DNA of 64,000 nucleotides from Spodoptera frugiperda (GCF_023101765.2 NC_064215.1:12338001-12402000), one strand, 5' to 3'; counted from the stretch's first letter, positions 13,096 to 26,288 are shown. Made by a program: numbers and translations. The notes: a model not told the origin generated them from the sequence alone.

Positions 13096-13780
13096 GGACA
13101 TTTTAGGGCTCACCATAATCCAATAAGAGGTGCTTGCGCTGCTCTATAGGGGGCACGTCTTCCATACTAGAGGGTTGAATACGTAAGCAAACAAAACAGC
13201 ACGGATTTTTTTAATACTTCGTCTTACTAGCCAACCTTCGGAGTTTGGTCTACCACATACTAACAGAATTTGTACACTGAAACACCTGACCATAGCTTGC
13301 CTATCTTATGTCTTAGATGAGGCATCTAAAACAATATCCCTACGGATCAATACAATACATTATCAATGAACACAGATACAGACACAAACTGCAACAGTCC
13401 CTATCTCACTAGTATTCCTGCTCACTCATCCCGAGTCACAACGCGTGAAGATAAGCAACTCAATCAACTAACACGACTAAACACACACCTATACTTATTG
13501 TACGTGTGTTTGTACACAGTGGTTGGTTATCGGCCGTACGCGCCGGTCGGCCGGCATCCGGCGCCGCTATCTGCCGCGTCCGAGCCGCAGCGGCCGTATC
13601 CGCGGCTCAGCCGGCACGGTACAGCACGGGCCCGTGTCGGAAGTTTGCTAAATGGATTATACAGCGTGTATTTGTTTATAATGCGCTTATGTGCTGGTTG
13701 CTGTTTAATGACGTAATTACATTATTTCTTAATGAATAAAATAGAACTTTTACACCGACACGGCCTCATTGCTCTTGCTT
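13096..13780. other. Gene-free stretch with CpG-rich core
   Basis: The core at 13520-13640 is rich in CGGCCG, GCGCCGG and GGCCGGC palindromes and carries overlapping open frames in two phases (13366-13716 and 13506-13739, +), as expected of GC-rich DNA lacking stops rather than of genes. Confidence 0.4.
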
Positions 13781-13888
13781 TGAGAGTGACTGCCTAGTAA
13801 AGTGTCTCAGGTACGATCCTCGGGTCGAGCAATGTTAAAGGTTCGACCTATTTTTCGAATTTTCCTAAAAATGACAGTAGCAACACGA
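13781..13888 (+). mobile_element. Degenerate tRNA-derived SINE, family B
   Basis: Reads GTGACTGC.., then a decayed B box (GGTACGATCCTCGGGTCGAGC), AATGTTA, and TTTTTCGAATTTTCC followed by GTAGCA. The minus-strand copies at 47906-48052 and 59046-59282 show the same order (head, B box, TTTTTTCG.TTTTTCGAAAATTTC). It has many substitutions and no tail, so it is an old inactive insertion. Confidence 0.6.
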
Positions 13889-14188
13889 AGCTAAATGTGG
13901 AAATGTATGTAAACAATTAATGTATGTGTAATTATGCTCCTCTGCCTACCCCTTCAAAATTAAAAGATGTAACATTACGGTAAAGTAGAACTATCGTCTA
14001 CATTTCATTAGTATGTATTATAATTATGCCTCGGAGTCGTATGTTAACTAAATGTTACCGCTGTGTTTACATAACGTTACTATCTGTTTAGACTATTTAT
14101 AGCTTTATCAATAATAATCTTTCTCATATCATTCATAATAACAGTTAAATTGTTGTACGTGAAGAGCTATTTCAACCGTCTAATATAA

Positions 14189-14259
14189 GCATCGATGGTT
14201 CAGTGGTAGAATGCTCGCCTGCCACGCGGGCGGCCCGGGTTCGATTCCCGGTCGATGCA
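14189..14259 (+). tRNA. tRNA-Gly (anticodon GCC)
   Basis: A complete 71-nt tRNA-Gly gene that reads GGC/GGU codons. The acceptor stem is GCATCGA (14189-14195) paired with TCGATGC (14252-14258) plus the discriminator A; the anticodon GCC is at 14221-14223 in a 7-nt loop closed by CTCGC/GCGGG; the T arm contains GGTTCGATTCC. The intragenic Pol III promoter is intact: A box TGGTTCAGTGG at 14196-14206 and B box at 14238-14248. There is no intron and no encoded CCA, as expected of a nuclear eukaryotic gene. A T-tract follows within 7 bases. All arms pair, so it is very probably functional and not a SINE head. Confidence 0.97.
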
Positions 14260-14265
14260 ATCATC

Positions 14266-14281
14266 TTTTTGGATTTTTTTT
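14266..14281 (+). terminator. Pol III terminator of tRNA-Gly(GCC)
   Basis: A T5 run starts 7 bases after the tRNA and a T7 run follows, giving a normal primary and back-up Pol III stop. Confidence 0.85.
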
Positions 14282-16390
14282 ACTTTTCTTTCATTTATTC
14301 CGTAAAGTTTTGATCTTTTTACGTTTTTTTTTTTAAATTTTGTAATTACGGTTTGGTAATAGTCACTATTATTAATAACTATGATAGATCTGACGAACAT
14401 GAAATATATTTTAATCACTGTAAAATTATTGTTTTCATTTATACTCCTCATTCATACACACTTATTAACAAAACACTAACACCATTACCTGCATAATAAA
14501 AACAAAATCACCATTAATGAACGCCTGCCATTTTAACAATAGCAACGTAATCCTCTCCGTCGGTGTTGCTATACAAATTATTAACGGCACAAAAATATAC
14601 ACAGGCTACACATGACGTCACGATATAAAGGTGTAGCCACATTATCATAACGGGTAAAGGCTACAATAGATCGTGTGGGATCTACCGCGCGTCTATCTAA
14701 GTGGCGTTTAATTAAAAATATGTCACGGGGTGCGACGCCGCCGCCGCCGCGCGGTTTGGGGTGCACTTTGTACACGTCTTACTGTGTGGGGAGTGTATTT
14801 TGTAGGTTAGTTTTATAGTCAATATATTGTAATGTTATTTTAAGTGGTGGGTGTAGTTAGACTGGTCTTTTTTCATGTGTCGCTTTTAACAATGCAATGG
14901 GACAAATATGGCTAAAATCGAAATCGAATTGATTCGTTTGTATCTTTGTTCTAGGTAACTAGAGTTGAATGCATTTAAAATAAAATCACATCAATGTATA
15001 GACGGCAATCATTCAATTATTGAAGTGTGAGATGAACCTGATATTCAGCTAAATCTGGCTTAAACTTTGTGTCAACCGTAGTCCACCTGTTGAGAAAATA
15101 GCCTGAATAAAGAAAAAAGGCTATATTTCTCCTCAGTCGTTTCTCTCTTACTTTACAGTGGTAACACGACTACATCCATCATGAACACGACAACATTTTT
15201 GTCAGACCGCAGCCTTTCTGGTACACAAGACAGACAAAACATTCCAATTTTAATTAAACAGTAGTCTGAAACAAACGGAACAAGATCAGCCGAGCCTTAT
15301 TAATGAGAGTTGTGTTGCACACACAGTGCAGCAAGTTGGGCGGCGGGCGCATGACGACCGCGAGTGCACGCGACGGCCCATTATCTAGTTGCTGCTGGAC
15401 ATCCGGAGCAGGGAGTAACGGCAATTTGGAGATACTGGAACTGACATACTTTGATAATATAGGCGGCTAAGGCTTTCCTCGAGAATATAATTATCAATTA
15501 CCTACTCAACTAGATTAATATGTTCTCAGATCTTATACAGATCGACTGTTAAAAACTTTGAAACTCAGTCAAGGATTTTGGAATTTAATTTAATTTGTTG
15601 GAATTTAAAACTATCACTATTAGAATTCCGACTTTAAATATTTTTCTTCTAATCTTTTCGTCCGACCATTTTACGACACATCTAGAAGGTTACAATTCTA
15701 TAACAAAATTCGCGCTGTCAAGTGGACACAGGCTCGCAACGCAACAAAGTGAGACGAGCCGACCCCGCGACGCCGTCCGACACGACGTCAGCCACACACA
15801 CTGCTGGCTACTGGTCCACCGACACGATCTGCTGCACAAGTTCCACTGCCCAACTGTCACGGACTACGTGTGTTGTATCCTCTAGCGGGAGGAGACTTCT
15901 ATGATCTTAAAACTTTACTACACCTTCATGTAGGGTACCTTAGTATCTTCATTATTCCCTATAGCGTTCTAAGTTTGTGGAGTAACAATTGAGAATTGCT
16001 CTAGAAATAATTCTAATTGCTGATTTTCACTAGACTCGAGAATGAAAATTAGGGTCTACTATCGATACGAGATTTGAAGGCAACGGCAACGCAAGAAATC
16101 ATATAAGTAACCCTACACAATATCTCATTTTCATCTCCATTAACATCACTTAGAAAAAGTTGTTTTCTGAAGATCAGGTTTCTAATAACCTCATCATCAT
16201 TCCTCTCATAAGTTGTTCCACGCTAACATATTAGTTAGCAACAGTAAGTCGAAGGTATGAAGGATTTTCTTTGGAAACTTTTCTAGCGCAAAATAAGGTT
16301 TTCTGATTAGTCTATTATATGCTACACTTTCGCTGATCCCACCTACACAAGTGCTTTAGTAATCGAAACTTACTTACTACGCCAACGTCG
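14282..16390. other. Gene-free stretch downstream of the tRNA
   Basis: No recognised gene. A perfect CRE palindrome TGACGTCA lies at 14613-14620, and a CCGCCGCCGCCGCGCGG run at about 14741. A CpG-richer part at 15340-15420 and another at 15720-15890 carry overlapping frames (15595-15885 and 15722-15904, +) that do not look like known proteins. Confidence 0.45.
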
Positions 16391-16508
16391 ACGTCACGCC
16401 TTTTATCCCCGAAGGGGTAGGCATAGAGGTGCACATTACGGCACTAATGCCGCTATATAAGTACAATGTACACCCACTTTTTACCATTTGTGTTATAAGA
16501 CTCATGTA
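16391..16508 (-). mobile_element. SINE family B, 3' part
   Basis: Contains CACGCCTTTTATCCCCGAA, GGGGTAGGCA, GTGCACATTACGGCA and TACAATGTACACCCAC. The same 3' module (with CCTTTTATCGCCGA and GGGTAGGCATTTTACATTAC) ends the copy at 59046-59282. The tRNA-like head is missing. Confidence 0.7.
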
Positions 16509-19500
16509 AGAACTTAATGGGTACTTACTTACTTAATGGATAAGAACTTACTTACTTCATAAAACCAAAATTCAACACTAACGAGTTTTTTAATAAACGA
16601 GCAAGGGGTTGTTTTGAAATATATACATAAATATGAAATGGCAAATGACAAGTAAATGAAAAGTAAGTAAGCAATGTTTTAATTTACTGATGATAGACAA
16701 TTTCTATTATAAACTGCATGAAATGCAGATGCAAATGAAAAGCTTTGATTTTGACTTTGAAATTGTAAACTCATTGTATTTTTTTTCGCTTCAATAAAAG
16801 CCTATGCATTTGTTTAGAACCTATATGTACAGTAGGCAGATACGTAGGTTGCCGGCCACAGAAGCAATACGTATCGGAGTTCAACAGCGTCGGTCCACAC
16901 GGTGGAAATGTACATAGCCATTGAAAAAGCACTTTTACATCGGACACTTCAATTCTAACTGCAATCACACCGTGTAGTGTGTAAATAGTAAACCAATCGC
17001 AGCGAGCGCCCGCTGCCGCAGGGCTGCCGCTGTGGACCAAGTGTGAAGTATTATTTCTATAATTTACTTTGCTATGCTTAATTTTCACACTGTAAAATGA
17101 TTGAATCATAAATTAATATCTATTTATCCCAGCAGGTTTATATGTTTTCATAAATAACAGGTATTTTCAGTAGCAGCGCGACAATCGTCCCGTGTCGCAG
17201 AATGATGCTCAAGAATATGTGCTTCTAGAGTGGCTTGAAACTAGTTGAGTTCCTCGTCAAACAGTTATGTGATTAAGCCGATAATACAATAACTAGGTCA
17301 TAAGTATGTGTTTGCACAGGCATAAGATTAATGACTTCAATTTTTATCATCATGGAGACTGTGGGTAAAGAAGCATTAAGAAATTAACACAAGAAGTCTT
17401 TGGTTGGTAATTTCCCCTATTTTCAAAACTGTTTTTCTTAAAATTTATTCCAATTTTCCCAAAACGTATCATTCATGCTTAGGTATCGGATGGCACCCCT
17501 GCAAGTCTCGTAGGACGGCTGGTGGCGCGGCGGAGTGTCGCGCGTCGCTCGCCCGTCGGAGCTGTAATTCCTCGACTCGACTGCGACTCGACGGCAGATT
17601 CCGTTCGCCGCGATATTACATATCGAGCGTAACTTGACAACTTAAAGTATCGCCTGATAATATTGCGCGAGCCGTTCATAAATACATATTTATGGAACAC
17701 CTTCCGTCACAGCGTTGCGGCGCGGCGGAGGAAACGTGTTGCAAAGAATGCAATATTGATGATAAGATACGATTTTAATATGCCTCTTACTTACACATTG
17801 GACCTCAAAGCTTTGTATCGATTTATAATAAGAAATTAGGCAAGAAACAAACACTAACTAGTGCCAATACCATTAAGAAATTGAAATGAAACACCGACGT
17901 GTCAACGTAGCATGTAGCAGGTATTGTAACATAAGCCGGTGTTATAACATAATGAATTTCTCGCCACATAATAGTCCCCCGCTGTTTGCTTGTCCGCCTC
18001 GATCCCCCGTTCCCGGGGGACTGGCTGCCGACTGCTGTGTAATTCGGTCTGCTCGACTATTGGAACGGATGGCGGTGGATGATGATTGCATTTAACGCGA
18101 TCGACTATTGCTCCTGTATTTGCTTTCTTACGTGAGAATAGAACTTTCCAGATGTTGGATTATGAAGTGTTGCTAAAAATTTTGCGAGAAGTTAATGTAG
18201 TGTTTATTCTGTAATAAAGAGATTTAGTGGATTTTGATCAAACTTCATTTTACTTGAGTGTTGGGAGTTTTTCCATTTGTCAAAGTGTTAGTTGATTACT
18301 GTAATTTCCAATGGCTTTACGAATTGGAATTTATATCCTATACATTTTCTTACACCTTCAAAATGTTTTAACGCAACTCCTGATTGATCTGGTATTTCAT
18401 CAACTTGACACTTCAATTGTTTAACAATACACCGAAAACGTAACAATAGCCTATCGGTCATATAGGCTGGCTCCCGACAATGATGACGTGTGTACATAAA
18501 TTGATGACGTCACAGGATCGCGCCTGTCGCTGTGCCAATTACGATGATGATGCATGACTCAATACAACGCGTGACGTTGATTGGCGGGGACGTGTCAATG
18601 TGTGCTCGTTTATTATATACCACTTTCAATGATCAACGTGTTTGGCAATAACCTACTCTGTATGTTTAAAAAACTGTCAATATGCATTCCAAATTGTATT
18701 TTTTCAATAGATCTTATGACTCTTTAAGTTAAGGGTGATCAGCAACGCGCTCGTGATGACTGAACATAGGCATACAGAGACCGTTTACCATCAGACGTTC
18801 CGTAAATTTTGTCGCCGTAACAAGTTTAAAAAACTATTAAATATTACATTAAAACTTTGGTAATACCTAAGGAGTCTAACAGTTCGGTATGAAGGCGGCT
18901 TGGCTCGAAGGATTCAAAAGAGATCTGTGAACATAGCTAAGAGTTGTCGGAATACAATCGGAAATTTCTAGAAACTTGCTCCACCGTAACACCGCCGAAC
19001 AAGTTCTTCATACAATTTGATTATCGCCGGGATTCGGTCTGCCGTGATTTTCACTCGAGAAATATTATTTAGAAATTAAAAGTTTTAGGTATGGAAAATT
19101 GGATGTTATGCAGTTTGTATAAAGTGGACTTTTGTTTAGATCGTAATGTGATTTGACAGTAAAGTTAAGTTCCCTATGTCTCTGACATGATAAGCACCTA
19201 CACTCACGAAATGTATACAAACGACACTCCCTTATCCACTAAAATCTATCTTTCAACTGGAATATCGTATCGGCCAAGCGAGATATCGGAAATGCTCACA
19301 ATCGTGAAAATATTTCGCCGGCAAAATAGTGTAAAATCCTTATCGGATCAAATCGGCGTGCATCGGAGCGGGCGCGCGTATCTGCGATCGCCGGCGATTC
19401 GCGGCGATATTCGTTTTTATGAGGACTTTTATTCGTTCAGACGATTCACACTTTCCGGCCCACTGGGCACAGATAATGAATACAAGTTGGCTCGCTTACT

Positions 19501-22156
19501 GCTACACAAGTACGCCACACCGCCACATCGCTACCTGCAGTTTTTACATTTCATTTGCGTCCGCCATTTTGTTAATTTGTTTGTCGCGCAGTTACTTTTT
19601 CTGTGGCTTTTTGTTTGAAATACATTAAAGTTCTGATTTGTATGGAAATACCTCTGATTTCTGAATTTCCTTTTGTCGTAAACAATAATATTTCCAGTAG
19701 ATTTCAAGTCACGACACATTAGACACAAGGGCTGCCCCACACGGCGACTCCGTCGTCAGTCGCAGTCCAGTCGGCGGGCGATGTCATTAGAGCGGAGACA
19801 CAATTAGCTCCATCTGTCGATCGACACGACACTCATTAACTTGTGTTCGAGAGACTGTTATATCTTCTCGAAAATAATGTGTACGACTGTACGTCTGTGT
19901 GTATTTTTTGTGGAAAAGATGTCTAGCATTATGATTTCTCGATACAATGTCAATGACGAATAAAAAATATGGTACACAAGCTCTTTCATTACATCTACGC
20001 TTACAAAACGTCATAAAAACGTGCCTACAACATAATAGATTGTGATGAAACTGTGCTCGACTCGACCACGAACTAAGCTAAAACCTATCAGGAATACAAA
20101 GTTATATGGGAAAGCGAATTTCCCTTCGATTAGATGACCCTCCCCAACTAAAAATTTCCAATTACGAGCCACCCTCTATAATAACCGCATATCGAACCCA
20201 ATTCATGAGCCTACCTACCCGCTATACATACATGTATGTACGTATACCTTGTATGAAGGATGTGTGTACCTTACTAGTAACACTAGAGGAAGACATTTTA
20301 CTTGATTCATGGCATTTCTTAAGTTTTTTATTGGAATTCTTTGCCTCTGAAGTTAAGGTAAAACTAGAATGCCAAACATATTTTTATCTTGTTTTTGTTA
20401 AACTATATACCGTATGGGAAAATCTCTTATGACTTAATTTAAACCACACATTTTATTATTTATTACTCGTCTTGGCTGACAATATATGAAAAATTTGCGA
20501 AATAGGCCCAGTAAGTAGGCCAAAAAGTGTTTTTTTCTCTTTGAGCTAATTTTCAGTTTCCGTTGAAATATTTAGTTGTATTATACTTCTGTAGATTAGT
20601 AATACTTGTAGTTTCATTTAAGTTGTAGGAATGATCTCCATACTGTATATGTAGTGACTGCCAAAACTTGTAAACAAGTAAGGGTACATCCTTTCAATAC
20701 AAGTAACATACATACATTGCACCTACGCCGCCAAACATATAAAATAGTGTCGCGAGGGGTAGTACAGGCCCGTGGCAATATCTCGTCCGTCGAGCGCGTC
20801 AATATTTGTACTGTAGACTCCTTAATACACCTACTACTTGAATTTGATGGCAGGGTGCAGTCTACCAAACTTTCTTCAACTTTTCTTGGATTTTCCACCT
20901 CAGGGTGTTGTATGTCAACGTAATATCTTAGAGCAAATACTGGGCTTATGTCTAGGGAGTAATATAGAGGGTGTGGTGCTGGCAGGACAATAAGACGTAT
21001 GAGAAACGATGCCTACAATGGCTTTGTCACCTATTTCTAGACAAAATTGAGGACAATGTACTAGTATATTGGATTAATTAATTGATTAAGTTCTTTTACT
21101 AAGCCAGGCTACCAGGTGGTAAAGAAACCTGTCTTGGTCGTAAGACGTTGTTATACAATTAGATTTTAATAATTGATTAGTTGTCTTGTCCATCGGGTTG
21201 TTGCAAGCTAGTGTGACGAGTATGAGACTCCTGTCTTCAGATTAGATTAGATTTTCGATCTATAATTATGCAATTATTTTTATGAAGAAAATCATATAGT
21301 CATAAAAGGTAGCACATAAAATATATCTCCCTACACATACAGGCTACGCTAAAACAATGAAAATCTGAATGTTCCAGTACAAATTAGCAGTCGGAATTAG
21401 GCCCGATACGAGAAGGTTGCAGTTAAAAAGGGTTCAAGTACTTTGTTAATTTAACATTACACGGCTTGGGTCAGCGCGTTTATAATTAAGTCACTTCCAA
21501 CCTTCTAGACAGGGACACACATATACCTAAACTATAAGAGTGAAAGAGAAAGCGAAGTTTTTTCAAGGGTTAAAATATAGCGGTAATAGGTTACGCCAAA
21601 AATAAGGTTCCCAAGAATAACTGCGTGTCTGTATTTTCGGAAGACGAATGTTACATTACCCCATTTAGGGTTTGATACGAAGGGAGATATTTCTGTATTT
21701 TATTAAATTTTCCAATACAGATACTTATACATACCCATACATAGGGTACATTGACATGCCATATTAAATTCTTCATTTTGTTTCAGCTCTGTAAATATAT
21801 AGGCATAGATGTGGATCCACAGGCCACAGATGTTTCATTTAGATTAGGTGCATAGGAAATGACATCGATGGGAATTATTATATTTCTTTTGGTCTGTCAG
21901 TAATTAAGAAGTAACGTAATCTGGATGGACGATATTAATATGACTATTATATTATGACGTAAAATGTACCGTAAAATTAAGTCAGATTACAATCAAACCG
22001 TCAATATAAAAGAAAACTTTTGAAATAACCAACAAGTTCGATTCAAAACTATAATTTTTATTAATTCGTAGAACTATCAAATTTTTCACCAACACCACTT
22101 ATTGGGAATGAACTTACAAATTAACAAAGTTGCATTAAGTGCATGTCCCCTCAGGG
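16509..22156. other. Gene-free stretch with CpG-rich patches
   Basis: A repeated ACTTACTTACTT tract lies at 16527-16558. CpG-rich patches at 17500-17620 and 19330-19410 (with a perfect ATCGCCGGCGAT palindrome at 19387-19398) carry open frames, among them a 143-codon frame at 19187-19618 (+) that I cannot match to any protein. A perfect CRE palindrome lies at 18505-18512. Otherwise unique AT-rich sequence. Confidence 0.45.
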
Positions 22157-22203
22157 GTGAGATAGGAGAGGGGTTAAAGACGGGGAGGGGGAGAGGAGGG
22201 TAG
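22157..22203 (+). other. Purine-only G-rich tract, possible G-quadruplex
   Basis: An almost pure purine run on + with G runs at 22170-22173, 22182-22185, 22187-22191 and 22198-22200. The loops would be 8, 1 and 6 nt, allowing a three-tetrad quadruplex. No adjacent gene is recognised. Confidence 0.4.
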
Positions 22204-23670
22204 TAACTCGCTTATGCACCCGGAACGTACTGGTGATTCAATTTGAACCGTTTTATTGACTGAAAATTGCTGCAAAGTGTGGGACAGAGCTACAAAGGTG
22301 GCAGACGAAGTCTACTGAGCCGGGAAAGAATTCGTTACGGCAAGCCCTTTTAATTTATTTCCTTGAGAGATAAGATGGTGGCGCAGCGCTTGCGATTGGA
22401 AAGTTATACTAGTAGCTATATTTATTTACAGTTGTTGAAAGTGTACCTAATATTTTTTTAAGATTTTCTATTGTACATTTTACATTAATGTTACAATCTT
22501 AATAAAAAAACATGAAACGCGTATAAAAAAAAATACTATTTTGGTGATCTGATATAGAAACTTTTTTACGATTAATTTCAAAGGACTTCAGACATAAGTT
22601 ACTAAAACCTTGAACACGAATGTTCTTTACTTCTAGACTCTATTAGAATTAAACTATTGAAGTGATTTTGTTTCCAAAAAGAATTTAAAATAAGATTCTT
22701 ACACCTTACAGTTTTAAACCAATCAGCGCTCAATATAAGTTTAGTTTCCTTGTTAAACTGCAGGCGGCAGCACTCTCAACGAAAGATTGGTTTTCAAAAT
22801 TGAATAGAACAGGCAGACATGTAAACATACATACAGGCACACATACTAACTCATGGCAAAGCAAGGTGGATGTGTTAACTCGTTCTATTATGTACTGTAA
22901 TAATATAGTAATTCTATCAAGCCTTGTTTGCTCTATTACCTTCTTATTAAGTCAAAGAAGTTGTTTTGAGATAAGTAGTATTTTATGACCTCATTGACTG
23001 AAAGCATACACTGATAGCAATGTGACTGCTCAGGATAAGATTTTGTGATTAATCCGAGGATTAAATGTATGATTAACGTTTGAATTTTCAACTTATTGCA
23101 TATAAGCATGAAAATAGATCATTATGTTGTATTTGGCTCCCTTTTATACTTTGTATGAAGACTCAGACAGACAGATGCAGTTCTCACGTCAATCATCTTA
23201 CAGATACATCCAGACCAATTGAACAGCAAACCAGTTTTATTTGCACCTCAATAACATTATTATTATTATATTTTAATTCGTTTCCAAAGTCTCCCCTTTA
23301 GAGTACACACTTATATTGCAGACTGGTCGGCGGTCTATAGAAAACTTCGTGTCTGCTCGGAGCAGGCAATTGAATGAAATCAAAGTGGGTCGAGATAAAT
23401 GTTCTCACCCTCTGAATGGGCAGACATCGGGCTGAGACACCCGGCGACATCTAGCGGACACTTCGATGAAATACTAAGGGTGTTCAAGAAATAAAAAACG
23501 ATTATGCTAACGTAGTGTGTATTTAGATTTCATATTGTGATAAAATTATCTTAACAATGAAATGTACGTATGTAATCATGTTTAGAAATAATATATTATC
23601 ACAAACCAAAAATATTGATCTATTTAAGAATATAATTATTGTATCTATAATCGAATCTCATACATATTAT
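22204..23670. other. Gene-free stretch
   Basis: AT-rich, with no recognised gene, repeat or RNA. Confidence 0.4.
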
Positions 23671-23941
23671 AGACTAGCTTTTGCCCGCGACTTCGTTCGC
23701 GTGGAATAGTGACTTCCGGCAAATTTTTGCTTTTAACCACATAGTTCCCGATCTCGCGGGATCTCTTCAAAAATGAGATGTGGAAGATATTCCAGGGAAT
23801 TCTTCAAAAATCAATATAATGAGCTCTGCGTTTGAATTTAATAGATGTATACTCACTTAGGGCATTGAAAAAATAGTTTAAAAACGGACTTAAACTAACT
23901 TAAAACTAAAGAAAGCTACGAATTACGAATTTATAACAATT

Positions 23942-24585
23942 AAAAACCGGCCAAGTGCGAGTCGGACTCGCCCATGAAGGGTTCCGTAACAGCAAGTAGA
24001 TGACATAATATAAAAGTTATAAAATAACTTGGTTTTACATAGTGTTTGTATGAACGACAAAGTTATATTTGTAGTTTTTGAAAATGTTTTATTGTTTAAA
24101 AACTAATAATGATATCTGGTTCAAACCAATTTTCGTTGTTAGTTTCTATTGAAATCTACAGCATATATTTTTTTTAGTTTTCTCACTTTCTTATTTTAAA
24201 AGTTAGAGGGGGGGACACTCATTTTTCCACTTTGGAAGCGTCTAACTTTCAAACGGTTGATTTTGACGAAAAATGGTTTTAGGAACCTTAATGTCTTTTT
24301 TAAAGACCTATCCATAGATACCCAACACGGATATGTTAGCTGAAAAAAAATTTTTTTTTAATCAGTTCCATGTATGGAGTGCCCCCCTTAATTTTTTTAA
24401 TTTATTAATTTTTATTTAAAATTCGAATAGCGGTTACCGAAATACATCAACCTACAAAGTTTCAACTATGTAGGCCCAACAGTTTCGGAAATAAATGGCT
24501 GTGACATACGGACGGACGGACAGACAGACATGACGAATCTATAAGGGTTCCGTTTTTTGCCATTTGGCTACGGAACCCTAAAAAA
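23942..24585 (+). mobile_element. Inserted interspersed element
   Basis: Begins AAAAACCGGCCAAGTGCGAG, with GTCGGACTCGCCCATGAAGG and GGTTCCGTAAC, and ends with AAGGGTTCCGTTTTTTGCC and GGCTACGGAACCCTAAAAA. A short (ACGG)/(CAGA) run lies near 24510-24530. GGTTCCGTA at the left and its complement TACGGAACC at the right are inverted, suggesting structured ends. I know this pairing as a common lepidopteran repeat but cannot assign a superfamily. It interrupts the surrounding RTE-like repeat and is therefore younger. Confidence 0.6.
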
Positions 24586-25010
24586 GAAACTATATTACAA
24601 CCTATCCTCTATGCTATAATAACCAAGCTTAAACTAAATAATTTAAAAGAAACGACTTAAATCTAATCTAATTAATTTATAAATTAGACTTACAATTTTA
24701 TTAAAAAAACTAACTACAGTAACTACTAATAATCGATATCAAACTAAACCTACGTTAAATAGTTTAACCAAAAAACCAGGAAAACCCAACAAATAAACTT
24801 ATTAATTGACAAATACAACGAAACCAATTTAGAATATACGAAACAGCAGGACCACTACAGACAAATAATCATACGACTGATAATACACTTTTTCTACGAT
24901 AGTACCGAAGCGCTCGGCCGATACCCAACCAAATGAATGTAACGAAACCATAGCGCGATCTATTTCGATCCCAACGCCATCTATCGAGGATAAAGACAAC
25001 TTGGATTATT

Positions 25011-25310
25011 TATTTATACTCCGTTCGGGCATTTTCTTTGTACTAAAAGTTTAATTATATTGATATTATTTTTTTCATACCTTTTTACTATTTATTTACT
25101 TTTTTTCGATGAATTAAAACAATAACATGAACCGAAGTCGTGTAACGATCGACATAGAATTATCTATACTCCGTTAGAGCATTTTCTTTGTACTAAATGT
25201 TTTATTATATTGATATTATTTTTTTCATACCTTTTTACTATTTATTTACTTTTTTTCGATAAATTAAAACAATAACATGAACCGAAGTCGTGTAACGATC
25301 GACATAGAAT
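25011..25310 (+). repeat. 150-bp tandem duplication
   Basis: Two head-to-tail copies, 25011-25160 and 25161-25310, each running from TAT.TATACTCCGTT to CGATCGACATAGAAT. They differ at only a few positions (TTCGGGC/TTAGAGC, AAAAGTTTAATT/AAATGTTTTATT, GATGAATT/GATAAATT). The near identity shows the duplication is much younger than the surrounding decayed repeat. Confidence 0.95.
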
Positions 25311-25615
25311 TATTTATAAATAATTTATTTCTTATTTTTATTTTTTGATTTTTGAAATAAAAATATATCTATGTCCTTTCTAAGGTTCTAAACTATATCT
25401 GTACCAAATTTCAACCAAATCCGTCAAATAGTTGCGGAGATTAATGGTATAAGCATAGAATGTTCGACGTGATTCTTTAATTTGACATAACTTTTTTATT
25501 TATGAACCGATTGACATGAAACAAACACTAAATGTAAATTTAAGCATCCCACAATATATTCGTGAAAACCGCATCCAACTCGGATCAGCCGTTTCTGAGA
25601 TTAGCGCGCACAGAC

Positions 25616-25666
25616 GAACAGACAAACAGACAAACAGACAAACAGACAAACAGACAAACAGACAAA
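25616..25666 (+). repeat. (ACAGACAA)n microsatellite
   Basis: Six tandem copies of an 8-base unit followed by an A-run. It is internal to the composite repeat and corresponds to the (TCTG)n block of the related elements at 49 kb. Confidence 0.9.
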
Positions 25667-25790
25667 AAAAAAGTTAATTACAGTTTTGGGTTCGACATCG
25701 ACATAACAATAACCCCTGCTATTTTTTTTATTTTTATTTTCAATGTACAGACAGCACTTTTCTACGATTTTATTATATGTATAGATAGAC

Positions 25791-26218
25791 GAACAGCTGA
25801 AAACAAAACGAATAATTCACAAGACAAGTGATTACTTTGAATACACACAATATAATATTAAGTAAAAGTTTACATCTGAAATCGAAGAATACGCTTACGC
25901 ATTCACATATACACAAAGTTACAGCGTTGGCAACAAGTATGGAGAAGAAAAAATGTGGCGCCCAAAACTGGGACAGTTGTTCCCTGTGTAACACTAGAAC
26001 CAGTAAATACATAAGATTATTACCGCCACTCACACATTTCGGATTTTTTTTTACTATAAAATATTATAAATAAGTAACAGTACAAAACTATAATATTAAT
26101 AGATTAGTTATATTTTGATGAAATAGTGTCGATGATGTCGACAGGATCACATAATACATAAAGACATAATATTTTAGTTACTTTAATTACACTAAAACCA
26201 GTTACGGTATCAGTATAC
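25791..26218. other. Gene-free stretch
   Basis: AT-rich sequence with overlapping short frames on both strands (for example 25773-26033 on -), none recognisable. No RNA gene or repeat seen. Confidence 0.4.
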
Positions 26219-26288
26219 CAGACACTTCAGGCCGCCAGACACCGCAGGATGCAAGACACTTCAGGACGCCAGACACCGCAGAACGCCA
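26219..26288 (+). repeat. 34-bp tandem repeat, two copies
   Basis: Two units starting with GACACTTCAGG and containing CGCCAGACACCGCAG; the first begins at 26221 and the second at 26255. A third partial unit is suggested by ACGCCAGATAC. It lies about 160 bases upstream of the long hairpin at 26444. Confidence 0.85.

Larger units (their letters stand above)
23671..25790 (-). mobile_element. RTE-like non-autonomous repeat, composite
   Basis: The 3' end lies at the left: on the minus strand it closes with GCGAACGAAGTCGCGGGC and AAAAGCTAGT, the ending typical of a large lepidopteran repeat class. The 5' end at the right reads, on minus, GTACATTGAAAAT, AATAGCAGGGG, then TCTGTTTGTCTG repeats. The sense copy at 49684-50142 shows the same landmarks in order. 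The unit is expanded to about 2.1 kb by an inserted element (23942-24585) and a 150-bp tandem duplication (25011-25310). No reverse-transcriptase frame is visible. The class name is from memory and should be checked against a repeat library. Confidence 0.65.

Noticed and set aside
16868..16980. ACACGGTG ... CACCGTGT inverted repeat as possible transposon ends
   Set aside because: Only 8 bp pair and the interior shows no further symmetry or target-site duplication.
19187..19618. 143-codon open frame on +
   Set aside because: It runs through a CpG-rich patch flanked by AT-rich sequence, with heterogeneous composition and no recognised domain; a second frame overlaps it.
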